From DATEVL01 sp964448245 (lineage in GTDB: Bacteria; Chloroflexota; Anaerolineae; Anaerolineales; E44-bin32), in contig CAYUWF010000020.1 in NCBI GenBank assembly GCA_964448245.1, positions 1 to 27,634 on the forward strand: a stretch of DNA of 27,634 nucleotides, written 5' to 3'. The notes below the pieces were generated by a model. The model was not told the origin of the DNA and made no database searches. It saw only the letters and a program-made list of their open reading frames with translations. Positions 1-6,922 of the stretch are shown here, piece after piece (position 1 is the first letter of the stretch; each line of letters begins with the position of its first letter). A program made the position numbers and the translations under genes.

Positions 1-9
1 CGCGGCGTC

Positions 10-42
10 CCCCGAAGATCCTGGTCTTCGGGGTTCGTTTTT
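10..42 (+). terminator. Rho-independent-terminator-like hairpin upstream of the ABC importer
   Basis: The 9-bp stem CCCCGAAGA (10-18) pairs perfectly with TCTTCGGGG (25-33) around a 6-nt loop. A T-rich tail (TTCGTTTTT, 34-42) follows. It could end an upstream gene outside the window, or be the expression platform of a riboswitch or attenuator for the importer that starts about 50 nt downstream. Importers of this type are often under TPP or FMN riboswitches. Any aptamer would lie mostly before base 1, so this cannot be decided here. Confidence 0.75.
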
Positions 43-87
43 CCGCCTCCGCGTGGAGGGCGCCGCCTCGCCTGCCCCGCCCGAAGG

Positions 88-933
88 TTGGTGCGGGGTG
101 GTGTTTTCTTGGCCGAATCGAGACAGGCACCTTCTTCGACAACCGAACCGGGGTCGTTCCGACCACCGGGCGCGGCGACGCGCGCTCTGTTCTTCGTGCT
201 TCTGGCGGCCGGGACGATCCTGGCCTGGTACGCCATCACACGCTGGGGCGGCCTGCCGGGGTTTCTGCTCCCCTCGCCCGCCGCCGTCGGGGATCGTCTC
301 CTCGCCGTCGTGCGCGATGGATCTCTCGTTCGCCACACGCTAGTGACGCTGTCGGAAGTCCTCGCCGGACTGGGCCTGGGAGTCACGGCAGGGGCGTCGC
401 TGGGATACTGGCTGGCCAAGTCGCCGCGGGCCGAGCGCCTGCTCTCGCCCTACATCATCGCCTCACAGGCGATCCCGATCGTGGCCATCGCGCCGCTGCT
501 GATCATCTGGCTCGGGCCCGGCCGTCCGTCGAAGATCCTGATCTGCGCCCTGATCGTCTTCTTCCCGATCCTGATCAGCACCATCGCCGGCATTCGCTCG
601 GTGCCGTCCGACCTGCGCGATCTGATGCGCTCGCTGCGGGCCACCCGCGGGCAGACCCTGCGGCTGCTCGAGGTGCCGGCGGCGGCGCCCTTCTTCCTGG
701 GCGGCTTGAAGATCGGGTCGACCCTGGCCGTCATCGGCGCTGTGGTCGGGGAGTTCGTCGGGGCGGACGAGGGCTTGGGATTCCTGGTCAACCTCGGCCG
801 GGGCCTCTACGATACGGCGCTTGTTTTCACCGCTCTTTTGGTGCTGGTCGCTATGGCGCTCGGCTTGTACAGCCTGGCGGCGCTCCTGGAGCGGAGCACG
901 CTCAGCTGGCGCGAGATCGACAAGGATCATTGA
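88..933 (+). CDS. ABC importer permease, ThiX/SsuC/RibX-like
   Basis: Inner-membrane permease of the BPD_transp_1 family (nitrate/taurine/thiamine-precursor subgroup), 281 aa, with about six hydrophobic helices. A basic N-terminal stretch precedes the first helix at about residues 33-50. The EAA-type loop that docks on the ATPase lies at about 190-225 (EVPAAAPFFLGGLKIG, then VVGEF). The start is uncertain: TTG 88 and GTG 91 both follow GAAGG, and TTG 109 is another option. A 6-bp stem (75-80 with 93-98) would place the first two of these starts in its loop. The stop lies one base before the binding-protein start, so the genes form one operon. Substrate cannot be read from the permease. A pyrimidine precursor of thiamine, riboflavin or a sulfonate are possibilities, the first two favoured by the neighbouring binding protein. 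Confidence 0.9.
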   Translation: MVRGGVFLAESRQAPSSTTEPGSFRPPGAATRALFFVLLAAGTILAWYAITRWGGLPGFLLPSPAAVGDRLLAVVRDGSLVRHTLVTLSEVLAGLGLGVTAGASLGYWLAKSPRAERLLSPYIIASQAIPIVAIAPLLIIWLGPGRPSKILICALIVFFPILISTIAGIRSVPSDLRDLMRSLRATRGQTLRLLEVPAAAPFFLGGLKIGSTLAVIGAVVGEFVGADEGLGFLVNLGRGLYDTALVFTALLVLVAMALGLYSLAALLERSTLSWREIDKDH

Positions 934-934
934 A

Positions 935-1909
935 ATGAAGACACGCCTGGTCCCACCCTGCCTTCTGCTGCTCGTTGTGCTTCCCGGCTGCACCGCCACG
1001 GCCATCCCCACGCCGGGGTTGCAGACGATTCGCCTGCCGATGGGCTACCTGCCGAGCGTCCAATACGCTCCGTTCTATGTGGCCGATGCCCGCGGCTACT
1101 TCGCCGAGGAAGGCCTGGCGCTGGAGTTCGACTACGCCTTCGAAACCGACGGGGTCAAACTCGTCGGCGCCGGCGAGCTGCCGTTCTCGCTGGCGTCGGG
1201 CGAGCAGGTCCTCCTGGCGCGCCAGCAGGACCTGCCGGTGGTGTACGTCCTGGGGTGGTGGCAGGCGTACCCGGTGGCGATCGCCGCAGTCGCCTCCAGC
1301 GGAATCGACGAGCCGGCGGACCTGGCGGGTCGCACGATCGGGATCCCGCTTCTCGGCGGCGCTTCCTACATCGGGTATGCGGCACTGATGGCTGCCAACG
1401 GCCTGCCGACCGACGCGGCAACCCTCCAGGTGATCGGATTCACGCAGGTCGAGGCGCTGCAGGCCGGCCAGGTGGAGGCGGCGGTGGTCTACGCCAACAA
1501 CGAGCCGATCGTCCTGGAGAGCCAGGGAGTGCCCGTGAATGTCATCCGCGTCGCCGATTACGTGACCTTGGCCTCGAACGGGATCATCACCAACGAAACG
1601 ACCCTGCTCGACCATCCGGACCTGATCCGCCGCATGGTGCGGGCCACTCTGCGTGGGTTACAGGACACCCTCGATGACCCCGAGGCGGCCTTCGAGATCT
1701 GCAAGGACTACGTGGAGGGTCTCTCGGGAGAGGCCGAGGCCGTCCAGCGCAAAGTGCTCGAGGAGAGCCTTCGCTTCTGGGAGGCGGAACGGCTCGGGTT
1801 CAGCCCACCCGAGGCCTGGCAGAACATGCAGCAGGTCATGCTCGACGCCGATCTTCTGACCGCTGCGCAGGATCTCGATCGGGCCTACACCAACGAGTTC
1901 GTCCCATGA
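935..1909 (+). CDS. NMT1/THI5-family substrate-binding lipoprotein
   Basis: Extracytoplasmic binding protein of 324 aa. The start ATG 935 is chosen because it gives a clean lipoprotein signal: MKTR, a hydrophobic core, then lipobox LPGC with the lipidated Cys at residue 19. An open frame reaches further upstream but lies inside the permease gene. The mature part has the NMT1/THI5-like signature near residues 37-61 (GYLPSVQYAPFYVADARGYF), as in ThiY (formylaminopyrimidine/HMP) and RibY (riboflavin, described in Chloroflexus). It would capture a small heterocycle outside the membrane and pass it to the permease. The stop overlaps the ATPase start (ATGA, 1906-1909), implying translational coupling. 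Family assignment is firm; the ligand is inferred. Confidence 0.9.
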   Translation: MKTRLVPPCLLLLVVLPGCTATAIPTPGLQTIRLPMGYLPSVQYAPFYVADARGYFAEEGLALEFDYAFETDGVKLVGAGELPFSLASGEQVLLARQQDLPVVYVLGWWQAYPVAIAAVASSGIDEPADLAGRTIGIPLLGGASYIGYAALMAANGLPTDAATLQVIGFTQVEALQAGQVEAAVVYANNEPIVLESQGVPVNVIRVADYVTLASNGIITNETTLLDHPDLIRRMVRATLRGLQDTLDDPEAAFEICKDYVEGLSGEAEAVQRKVLEESLRFWEAERLGFSPPEAWQNMQQVMLDADLLTAAQDLDRAYTNEFVP

Positions 1910-2670
1910 TCTCCGCTCCGCCCCAGGCGATCCTCGAGGCGCATCGCCTCTCCAAGTCGTTTCCCAACGCGCACGAGCCTCTGGCGGTGCTCGAGCAGGT
2001 CAGCCTGGCCGTCGCTGCCGGGTCGTTCGTCTGCGTCGTGGGTCCGTCCGGCTGCGGCAAGACGACGCTGCTCCGTCTGCTGGCCGGCCTGACCGCTCCC
2101 ACGGGCGGGGAGGTCATCTTCGAAGGTGCGCGGCTGGATCGGCCCCGGCGCCGGATCGGTTTCGTCTTCCAGCAGTCGAACCTCATGCCGTGGCGCAGCG
2201 CCCTGGATAACATCCGCCTGCCGCTCGAGCTGCAAGCGCGCCCGCCGGCCGAGCAGACGCAGCGCGCCCGGGACATGGTGGCGCTGGTCGGCCTCGGCGG
2301 ATTCGAGGCGGCGCTGCCGCGCGATCTCTCCGGCGGCATGGCGCAGCGTGTGGCGCTGGGCCGGGCCCTGGTCCACGAGCCGGACCTGCTGCTGCTCGAC
2401 GAGCCCTTCGGCGCGCTCGACGCGCTGACGCGCGAGCGGATGGCGTTCGAGCTCCTGCGCCTGTGGTCGGCGCGCCCGGTGACGATCGTGATGGTCACCC
2501 ATTCGATTTCCGAGGCGATTCTCGTCGCCGATCAGGTGGTGGTCTTGAGCCCGCGGCCGGGGAAGGTACGCCTCGTTCTCGACGTGCCGCTGGCGCGGCC
2601 GCGCACCCTGGAGCAGACCCACACCTCGGCTTTCGGGGAGTTGGCTCGGCAGGTGCGGGCGAATCTGTAG
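1906..2670 (+). CDS. ABC importer ATPase, ThiZ/SsuB/TauB-like
   Basis: Cytoplasmic nucleotide-binding subunit, 254 aa, the normal length for the nitrate/sulfonate/thiamine-precursor ATPase subgroup. Visible motifs in order: Walker A GPSGCGKTT (46-54), Q-loop FVFQQSNLMPWR (87-97), signature LSGGMAQR (141-148), Walker B LLLLDEP (161-167), D-loop GALD, and switch His in VTHS (His199). The LMPW after the Q-loop is typical of this subgroup. ATG 1906 overlaps the previous stop, so it is the third gene of the importer operon. The operon ends here, with hairpins at 2689-2716 and 2729-2774 before the convergent gene. Confidence 0.93.
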   Translation: MISAPPQAILEAHRLSKSFPNAHEPLAVLEQVSLAVAAGSFVCVVGPSGCGKTTLLRLLAGLTAPTGGEVIFEGARLDRPRRRIGFVFQQSNLMPWRSALDNIRLPLELQARPPAEQTQRARDMVALVGLGGFEAALPRDLSGGMAQRVALGRALVHEPDLLLLDEPFGALDALTRERMAFELLRLWSARPVTIVMVTHSISEAILVADQVVVLSPRPGKVRLVLDVPLARPRTLEQTHTSAFGELARQVRANL

Positions 2671-2688
2671 GGTGAGGACCGGCTGCAC

Positions 2689-2716
2689 ATCGCCCCGGGT
2701 TTCCCGGGGGGGCGAT
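2689..2716. terminator. GC-rich imperfect hairpin between convergent genes
   Basis: ATCGCCCCGGG (2689-2699) pairs with CCCGGGG...CGAT (2703-2716), with three unpaired extra G residues in the right arm and a TTT loop. It lies 19 nt after the importer ATPase stop. There is no T-run, so it is at best a weak or factor-assisted terminator. Confidence 0.4.
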
Positions 2717-2728
2717 CGACTCAAGACA

Positions 2729-2774
2729 GATGTCATTGCGAGCCGGCGGTCTCCCGCCGGCTCGCAATGACATC
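2729..2774. repeat. Perfect palindrome, 21-bp arms with 4-nt loop (REP-like)
   Basis: Arms 2729-2749 and 2754-2774 are exact reverse complements; the loop is TCTC. The outer arm begins GATGTCATTGCGAGC. From memory this resembles a widely scattered bacterial intergenic repeat family that starts GTCATTGCGAGC; no search was run. It sits between convergent genes, where it could act as a bidirectional terminator or 3' mRNA-end stabiliser, or be a small mobile palindrome. Confidence 0.85.
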
Positions 2775-2796
2775 GAGCCCTGCGAAAGGATGGAGC

Positions 2797-3720
2797 CTAG
2801 CCGGCGGCGATATCCTTGGACGCCGCCTTGGCCCGCCGCCGTCTCGCCGACCGCACGATCAGGAAGACCGGCAGCCCGACGAGCAGGGCGACGGGAAGGA
2901 CGCAGATCGCCAGCCAGATGGCGGCGTCGGCCAGCCGCTCCAGAGTCCGGACGAGCGCCTCGACGGCGGCCTTGACCGTGCCTCGAGGCTGCCAGCCCGC
3001 GATCTCGATCGGCTGGGCCGCCGCATCCGGGATCAGTTCGGCCGTGATGGAGGAGAACGCCGCCGATTCCTCGTAGTACTGCATCTGGCCGCGTACCATC
3101 TCGATCTCGCCGCGCACGCTCACCAGCTGGTTGTAGACAGCCAGCACGTCCTCCGTCTTCTCGGCCGAGTCCATGATCTCGGTCAACTGCTCTTCGGCCG
3201 CCTGCAGGTTGCGCAGGCGGGACTCGAGATCGACGTACTGCGCCGTGACGTCTTCGCCGATGACGTTCTCGCTGCGCACCTCGACGGCGTCGGCCTTGAT
3301 CTCTTCCAGCGCCGCTTCCAGCTTCTCGGCCGGCACGCGCACGCTGATCGAGGCGTTGTCGGCCGTCAGGCCGTCGCCGTAGGATGACTTGTAGATGTAG
3401 GACGAAACGACGTAGCCGCCCATCGACTCCGTCATCTGGCGGATGGCGGTGGCCTTGGCCACCGGGTCGGTGACGACCATCGACAGCGACGCCGTTTGGA
3501 TCACCAGCCGGTCGACGTCGGTGGCGGCGCCCGAAGCCACGGCCTGGCGAGCGAAATCGGCCTCCGCGGGGTCCTGCATCTCGACCGCCGCATCGCCGGC
3601 CACCATGCCAACCGAAGGTTCCCCGTAGTAGGGCGGAGCCGAATTGGCGAGCAGGCCGGATGAGCAGGACGCCAGCAGGAGTGCCGGGACCAGCAGCGCC
3701 AGGGCGAAGAGCTTCTTCAT
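2797..3720 (-). CDS. DUF4349-containing lipoprotein
   Basis: A 307-aa envelope protein. The N-terminus is a lipoprotein signal (MKKLFALALLVPALLLASC; lipobox LASC, Cys19). A low-complexity linker follows, then a DUF4349-type domain (about 70-240) with the characteristic VDRLVIQTASLSMVV strand and the MGGYVVSS segment. A predicted coiled coil lies around LESRLRNLQAAEEQL and the following helices (about 170-220). One transmembrane helix near the C-terminus (about 265-288) ends in a basic RSARRRRAK tail. This gives a protein anchored at both ends. The start is supported by a strong ribosome-binding site, AAGGAGG, 5 nt upstream. DUF4349 has no established biochemical role that I know of. It is 72 bp downstream of the phosphoesterase on the same strand and may share its transcript. 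Confidence 0.88.
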   Translation of the reverse strand: MKKLFALALLVPALLLASCSSGLLANSAPPYYGEPSVGMVAGDAAVEMQDPAEADFARQAVASGAATDVDRLVIQTASLSMVVTDPVAKATAIRQMTESMGGYVVSSYIYKSSYGDGLTADNASISVRVPAEKLEAALEEIKADAVEVRSENVIGEDVTAQYVDLESRLRNLQAAEEQLTEIMDSAEKTEDVLAVYNQLVSVRGEIEMVRGQMQYYEESAAFSSITAELIPDAAAQPIEIAGWQPRGTVKAAVEALVRTLERLADAAIWLAICVLPVALLVGLPVFLIVRSARRRRAKAASKDIAAG

Positions 3721-3792
3721 TCGTTCCTCCTTGTCGGGGCAAGCCGACGCTTCACGCGGTAAGACGCTCGGGGAGAGGCGGAGGTTCCCGTC

Positions 3793-4521
3793 CTACCACC
3801 CGGACATCAGCCGCAGCGCCTGGCGTTCCGGCAGGCCCGCCGCCAGCATCCGGTCGCGCACGGAGGCGGTGTCGTAGGGCACGCGATGCGCCTGCCAGGT
3901 GCCGGCGTGGATATCGAGCACGGCATACGCGGCGCGCGGGTCCATGTCCCGCGGCTGCCCGACCGATCCCGGGTTGAGGATCATCCGCGGATCGAGCTCC
4001 AGGGGCTGTTCCCACGAGACGGCGACGAACGCCGCCTGGGTGTCGCCGGGCGGGCGATGGAAGATCAGCGGCAGATGGGAATGGCCGATCAGGCAGTAGT
4101 TGGTCGAGAAGGAGTCGAAGTTGCCGTCGGCCGTCTCGACGTCGAGGATGTACTCCCACACCGGCTGCCGCGGACTGCCGTGCGCCAGCGTGAAATCCTC
4201 GAAGGAGATCCGGCTGGGGAGCGAACGCAAGTAGGACGTGTTCTCGGGGAGCAGGTGTTCTATCGTCCAGGCTGCCGCCGCGCCGGCATCCGAGTTGAAG
4301 CGCGAGAGAGGAATGATGCCGAGCGCCGCCTGGTCGTGGTTGCCGATCAGGCACAGCAGCCCGGGGAGCGAGCGCACGCGCTCGATGACCTCGTTGGGGT
4401 CCGGTCCATACCCGACGAGATCGCCTAGGCACCAGACACCGTCGAAGGGGTCGGCGTCCTGCAGCACGGCTTCCAGAGCGGTCAGGTTAGCGTGGACGTC
4501 GGAGACAACTAGGACGCGCAT
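3793..4521 (-). CDS. Calcineurin-like metallophosphoesterase (YfcE/MJ0936-like)
   Basis: A 242-aa cytoplasmic dinuclear-metal phosphoesterase. Metal-binding motifs are in order: SDVHAN (Asp8, His10), GDLVGYGP (Asp34), GNHD (Asn61-His62-Asp63), AHGSPR and GHSHLP. The NPGSVGQPRD motif near the C-terminus is typical of the YfcE/MJ0936-like phosphodiesterase group. The start at 4521 (MRVLVVSDVH) puts the first metal motif at residue 8, as is normal for the family; the frame stays open far upstream, but that part is an antisense shadow of tsaE and tsaB. It is divergent from tsaE, sharing the 99-bp region 4522-4620. Substrate unknown. Confidence 0.9.
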   Translation of the reverse strand: MRVLVVSDVHANLTALEAVLQDADPFDGVWCLGDLVGYGPDPNEVIERVRSLPGLLCLIGNHDQAALGIIPLSRFNSDAGAAAAWTIEHLLPENTSYLRSLPSRISFEDFTLAHGSPRQPVWEYILDVETADGNFDSFSTNYCLIGHSHLPLIFHRPPGDTQAAFVAVSWEQPLELDPRMILNPGSVGQPRDMDPRAAYAVLDIHAGTWQAHRVPYDTASVRDRMLAAGLPERQALRLMSGW

Positions 4522-4530
4522 CGCCCGGAT

Positions 4531-4549
4531 GGTATCACGAGGCGATACC
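4531..4549. promoter_or_regulatory. Inverted repeat GGTATC-N7-GATACC before the phosphoesterase start
   Basis: Arms 4531-4536 and 4544-4549 are exact. The repeat ends 9 nt upstream of the minus-strand start codon at 4521. It could be an operator or a 5'-leader hairpin for the phosphoesterase gene. No clear promoter is visible on that strand. Confidence 0.35.
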
Positions 4550-4580
4550 GGAGGAAAGCGGGAGGAAGGGGGGTACGTGC

Positions 4581-4609
4581 TTGTAGGCCCCCCGTGCCGG
4601 ACGTATAAT
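4581..4609 (+). promoter_or_regulatory. Sigma-70-type promoter of the tsaE operon
   Basis: TTGTAG (4581-4586), a 17-bp spacer and consensus TATAAT (4604-4609). Transcription would start near 4615-4617, only about 4-6 nt before the tsaE ATG at 4621. The message would be leaderless or nearly so, which agrees with the lack of a Shine-Dalgarno sequence there. Confidence 0.75.
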
Positions 4610-4620
4610 GCCGGCCGCTC

Positions 4621-5118
4621 ATGCCCATTCTGGACGACCACTCTCTGGAATTCCTCAGCCACAGCCCGGAGCAAACGCGGCGCGTCGGCGTGCGGCTCGG
4701 AGAGATGCTGCACGGCGGCCACGTCATCTGCCTGGACGGGGATCTCGGATCGGGAAAGACGACGCTGACGCAGGGCATCGCCCGCGGCTGGGGCGCGCTC
4801 GACTCGGTCACCAGCCCGACCTTCGTGCTGGTCAACGAATACCACCGCGCAGACGCCGAGGTGCTGTACCACGTCGACGCCTTTCGGCTGGCCACCACCG
4901 CAGAAGCGCGGGCGATGGGGCTGGGCGAGCTGTTCGAGCAGGGCCGCGTCGTCGTTGTGGAATGGCCGGCGCACGTCGACTCGATCCTGCCGAGCGATCG
5001 CCTGCGGGTGGGCATGAGCTGGGTCGACGACTCGCGGCGGGACTTGCGCTTCGAGGCCGGCGGCGCGGCCCACCTGCGGCTGCTCGGCGAGTTCCGCAAG
5101 GCCGCCTTCGGCGGTTGA
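4621..5118 (+). CDS. tsaE: tRNA t6A37 threonylcarbamoyltransferase complex ATPase TsaE
   Basis: TsaE, 165 aa, the ATPase that energises the TsaB-TsaD complex making N6-threonylcarbamoyladenosine at tRNA position 37. Motifs: Walker A GDLGSGKTT (40-48), SPTF (65-68, switch region), YHVDAFR (83-89) and VVVVEWP. Length is typical. It is the first gene after a strong promoter and begins within about 5 nt of the predicted transcription start. It is followed one base later by tsaB, its functional partner, which supports the call. Confidence 0.95.
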   Translation: MPILDDHSLEFLSHSPEQTRRVGVRLGEMLHGGHVICLDGDLGSGKTTLTQGIARGWGALDSVTSPTFVLVNEYHRADAEVLYHVDAFRLATTAEARAMGLGELFEQGRVVVVEWPAHVDSILPSDRLRVGMSWVDDSRRDLRFEAGGAAHLRLLGEFRKAAFGG

Positions 5119-5119
5119 C

Positions 5120-5785
5120 ATGCTCCTGGCGATCGACACAGCCACCGAGATGATCGGCCTGGCCGTCACGGATGGCGAGCGAATCCTGGCCGAGCAGGTC
5201 TGGTTCGCGCCGCGCCGCGCCACGGTGGAGCTCGCCCCCGAGGCGGCGCGGCTCCTTCGGCGGATCGGGGTGCCGGAAACCCAGCTCACGGGGCTGGCGT
5301 TGACGATCGGGCCCGGGTCGTACTCGGGTCTGCGCATCGGGCTGGCGTTCGCCAAGGGCCTGGCCTCGGGCCTCGGGCTGAAAATCGTCGCCGTCCCGAC
5401 CCTGGAAGTGCTGGCGATGGGCCAGCCGCCGCGGTCCGAGCCGATGCTGACGCTGCTGCCGGCCGGGCGCGGGCGTTGGGCGGGCGCATGGTACAAATGG
5501 AGCAAGCGCAGGTGGAAGGCCGAAGGCGCCCTGCGGCTGCTCGATCACAGCCAATGGGCCGAGGTGCTCGAGCGACCGAGCTACGTCTGCGGGGAATTGG
5601 ATCCCGAAACGCGCAAAGCACTCGCCGCGGAACGGCACGCCATCCTGGCCCCGCCCGAGCTCTCGATACGCCGTCCAGCAGTGCTGGCGCAGATCGGCTG
5701 GGAGCGGCTGCGCACACGAAAGGCGAGCGATCCGGTCGACCTCGTTCCGTTGTACTCGGCCCCGGCCGAAGGCGAGCGGGCATGA
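5120..5785 (+). CDS. tsaB: tRNA t6A biosynthesis protein TsaB
   Basis: TsaB, 221 aa, ASKHA-fold partner of TsaD in t6A formation. It starts MLLAIDTAT, the usual TsaB opening (AIDTS/T), and contains TIGPGSYSGLRIG (62-74), the TsaB hallmark. The C-terminal half is poorly conserved, as in the family. It starts one base after the tsaE stop and overlaps rimI by ATGA (5782-5785). The core ligase gene tsaD is not in this window and must lie elsewhere. Some bacteria encode tsaE, tsaB and rimI together, matching this arrangement. Confidence 0.93.
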   Translation: MLLAIDTATEMIGLAVTDGERILAEQVWFAPRRATVELAPEAARLLRRIGVPETQLTGLALTIGPGSYSGLRIGLAFAKGLASGLGLKIVAVPTLEVLAMGQPPRSEPMLTLLPAGRGRWAGAWYKWSKRRWKAEGALRLLDHSQWAEVLERPSYVCGELDPETRKALAAERHAILAPPELSIRRPAVLAQIGWERLRTRKASDPVDLVPLYSAPAEGERA

Positions 5786-6294
5786 GGCCGCTTGCGGAAG
5801 GCCTCATCCTGCGCGCCATGTCGCTCGAGGATGTTCCGGCGGTGGCCGCCATCGATCGCCAGTCCTTCCCACTGCCGTGGTCGGAGAACAGTTTTCGCTC
5901 CGACCTGACGACGAATCCGGCGGCGCACTTGCTGGTGGCCGAACAGGCGGCGGCCGACGGGCGGCGTATCGCCGGCTACGCCGGTTACTGGCTGGTGATC
6001 GACGAGGCCCACCTGAGCACGCTGGCCGTCACGCCCGCGCTGCGGCGGCGGGGAATTGCCGAACGGATCCTGCGCGAGGCCATGCGGCACGCCGCCCGCC
6101 TGGGCGCCGACATGATGACCCTTGAAGTGCGCGTTTCGAACGATCCGGCGCGCCGCCTGTATGAGAAACTTGGGTTCCGCGTCGTCGGCCGACGCCCGCA
6201 CTACTACAAGGACAATCTCGAGGATGCGATACTGATGACGCGCGACCGGCTGGCCGAAGCCGCCAGGACGAATGGGCGAGGACATGCAGGCTGA
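5782..6294 (+). CDS. rimI: Ribosomal-protein-alanine N-acetyltransferase RimI-like
   Basis: A GNAT acetyltransferase of 170 aa. ATG 5782 overlaps the tsaB stop and is preferred to upstream in-frame starts inside tsaB. Motifs: ID..SFPLPWSE (25-35), the acetyl-CoA pyrophosphate loop RRRGIAE (88-94), LEVRVSN (114-120) and the general-acid Tyr127 in ARRLYEKLGF. RPHYYKDNLEDAILM is typical of RimI. The family acetylates protein N-termini, classically ribosomal S18 in enterobacteria, but the substrate in other phyla may differ. It overlaps the following glycosylase gene by about 23 nt. Confidence 0.92.
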   Translation: MRPLAEGLILRAMSLEDVPAVAAIDRQSFPLPWSENSFRSDLTTNPAAHLLVAEQAAADGRRIAGYAGYWLVIDEAHLSTLAVTPALRRRGIAERILREAMRHAARLGADMMTLEVRVSNDPARRLYEKLGFRVVGRRPHYYKDNLEDAILMTRDRLAEAARTNGRGHAG

Positions 6295-6898
6295 TCAAGA
6301 GCTGCGGCAGTTGGCGGGGACGATCCAGTCCTGCACCGACTGCCAGCTCCATCAGGCGCGCAAGCTGGCCGTGCCCGGCGAAGGCCCGTCGGACGCGGCC
6401 GTCATGTTCATCGGCGAAGGACCGGGCTTCCATGAAAACGAACAGGGCCGGCCTTTCGTCGGCGCCGCCGGCGGTTTTCTCGAGGAACTCCTGGCCGGAT
6501 TGGGCCTGACGCGCCAGCAGGTCTTCATCAGCAACGTGGTCAAGTGTCGGCCGCCGGGGAACCGCGACCCGGCGCCGGAAGAGATGGAGGCCTGCTCCAA
6601 ATACCTGGAGGCGCAAATCCGGATCGTCAATCCCCGCATTATCGTCACGCTGGGGCGGTTCTCCATGGCTCGCTTCTTTCCCGGCGCGCGCATCAGCGCC
6701 ATCCACGGCAAGGCGCGCCAGATCGGCGGCCGCACGGTCGTGGCGATGTATCATCCCGCCGCCGCCCTGCACCAGCCGTCGCTGCGGGCCACGGTCGAGG
6801 CCGACTTCGCCACCTTGGGACCGCTGCTCCAGGCGGCCGCCGCACCGTCGGCGGAGCCGGATGCCGCCCCCGACGCGATTCAGCTCAGCCTGTTCTGA
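6272..6898 (+). CDS. Family 4 uracil-DNA glycosylase (Fe-S)
   Basis: A 208-aa type 4 (UDGa-like) enzyme that removes uracil from DNA. It has four cluster cysteines: Cys21 and Cys24 (CTDC), Cys92 (VKCRPPGNRDP) and Cys108 (EMEACSKYL). Motif A is GEGPGFHENEQGRPFVGAAG (48-67) and motif B is MYHPAAAL (159-166) with the active-site His. ATG 6272 (after AGGA) and ATG 6284 (after GAGG) are both plausible starts; they differ by four residues. The gene overlaps rimI, so the DNA-repair enzyme is translationally linked to the tRNA-modification genes. The C-terminal tail after about residue 185 is Ala/Pro-rich and not conserved. Confidence 0.93.
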   Translation: MGEDMQADQELRQLAGTIQSCTDCQLHQARKLAVPGEGPSDAAVMFIGEGPGFHENEQGRPFVGAAGGFLEELLAGLGLTRQQVFISNVVKCRPPGNRDPAPEEMEACSKYLEAQIRIVNPRIIVTLGRFSMARFFPGARISAIHGKARQIGGRTVVAMYHPAAALHQPSLRATVEADFATLGPLLQAAAAPSAEPDAAPDAIQLSLF

Positions 6899-6922
6899 TT
6901 CCGTTCGTCGAGGTCTTTCTGC

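Noticed and set aside
1..87. A definite TPP or FMN riboswitch
   Set aside because: Only the terminator is visible. None of the conserved aptamer bases of either class could be placed in the 87 nt available.
2495..3742. 415-codon minus-strand frame overlapping the DUF4349 gene
   Set aside because: Gly/Arg-rich translation in a shifted frame of a gene with a good ribosome-binding site and lipobox.
4522..5505. N-terminal extension of the phosphoesterase frame
   Set aside because: The added residues are antisense to tsaE and tsaB. The metal-binding motif begins at residue 8 when the ATG at 4521 is used.
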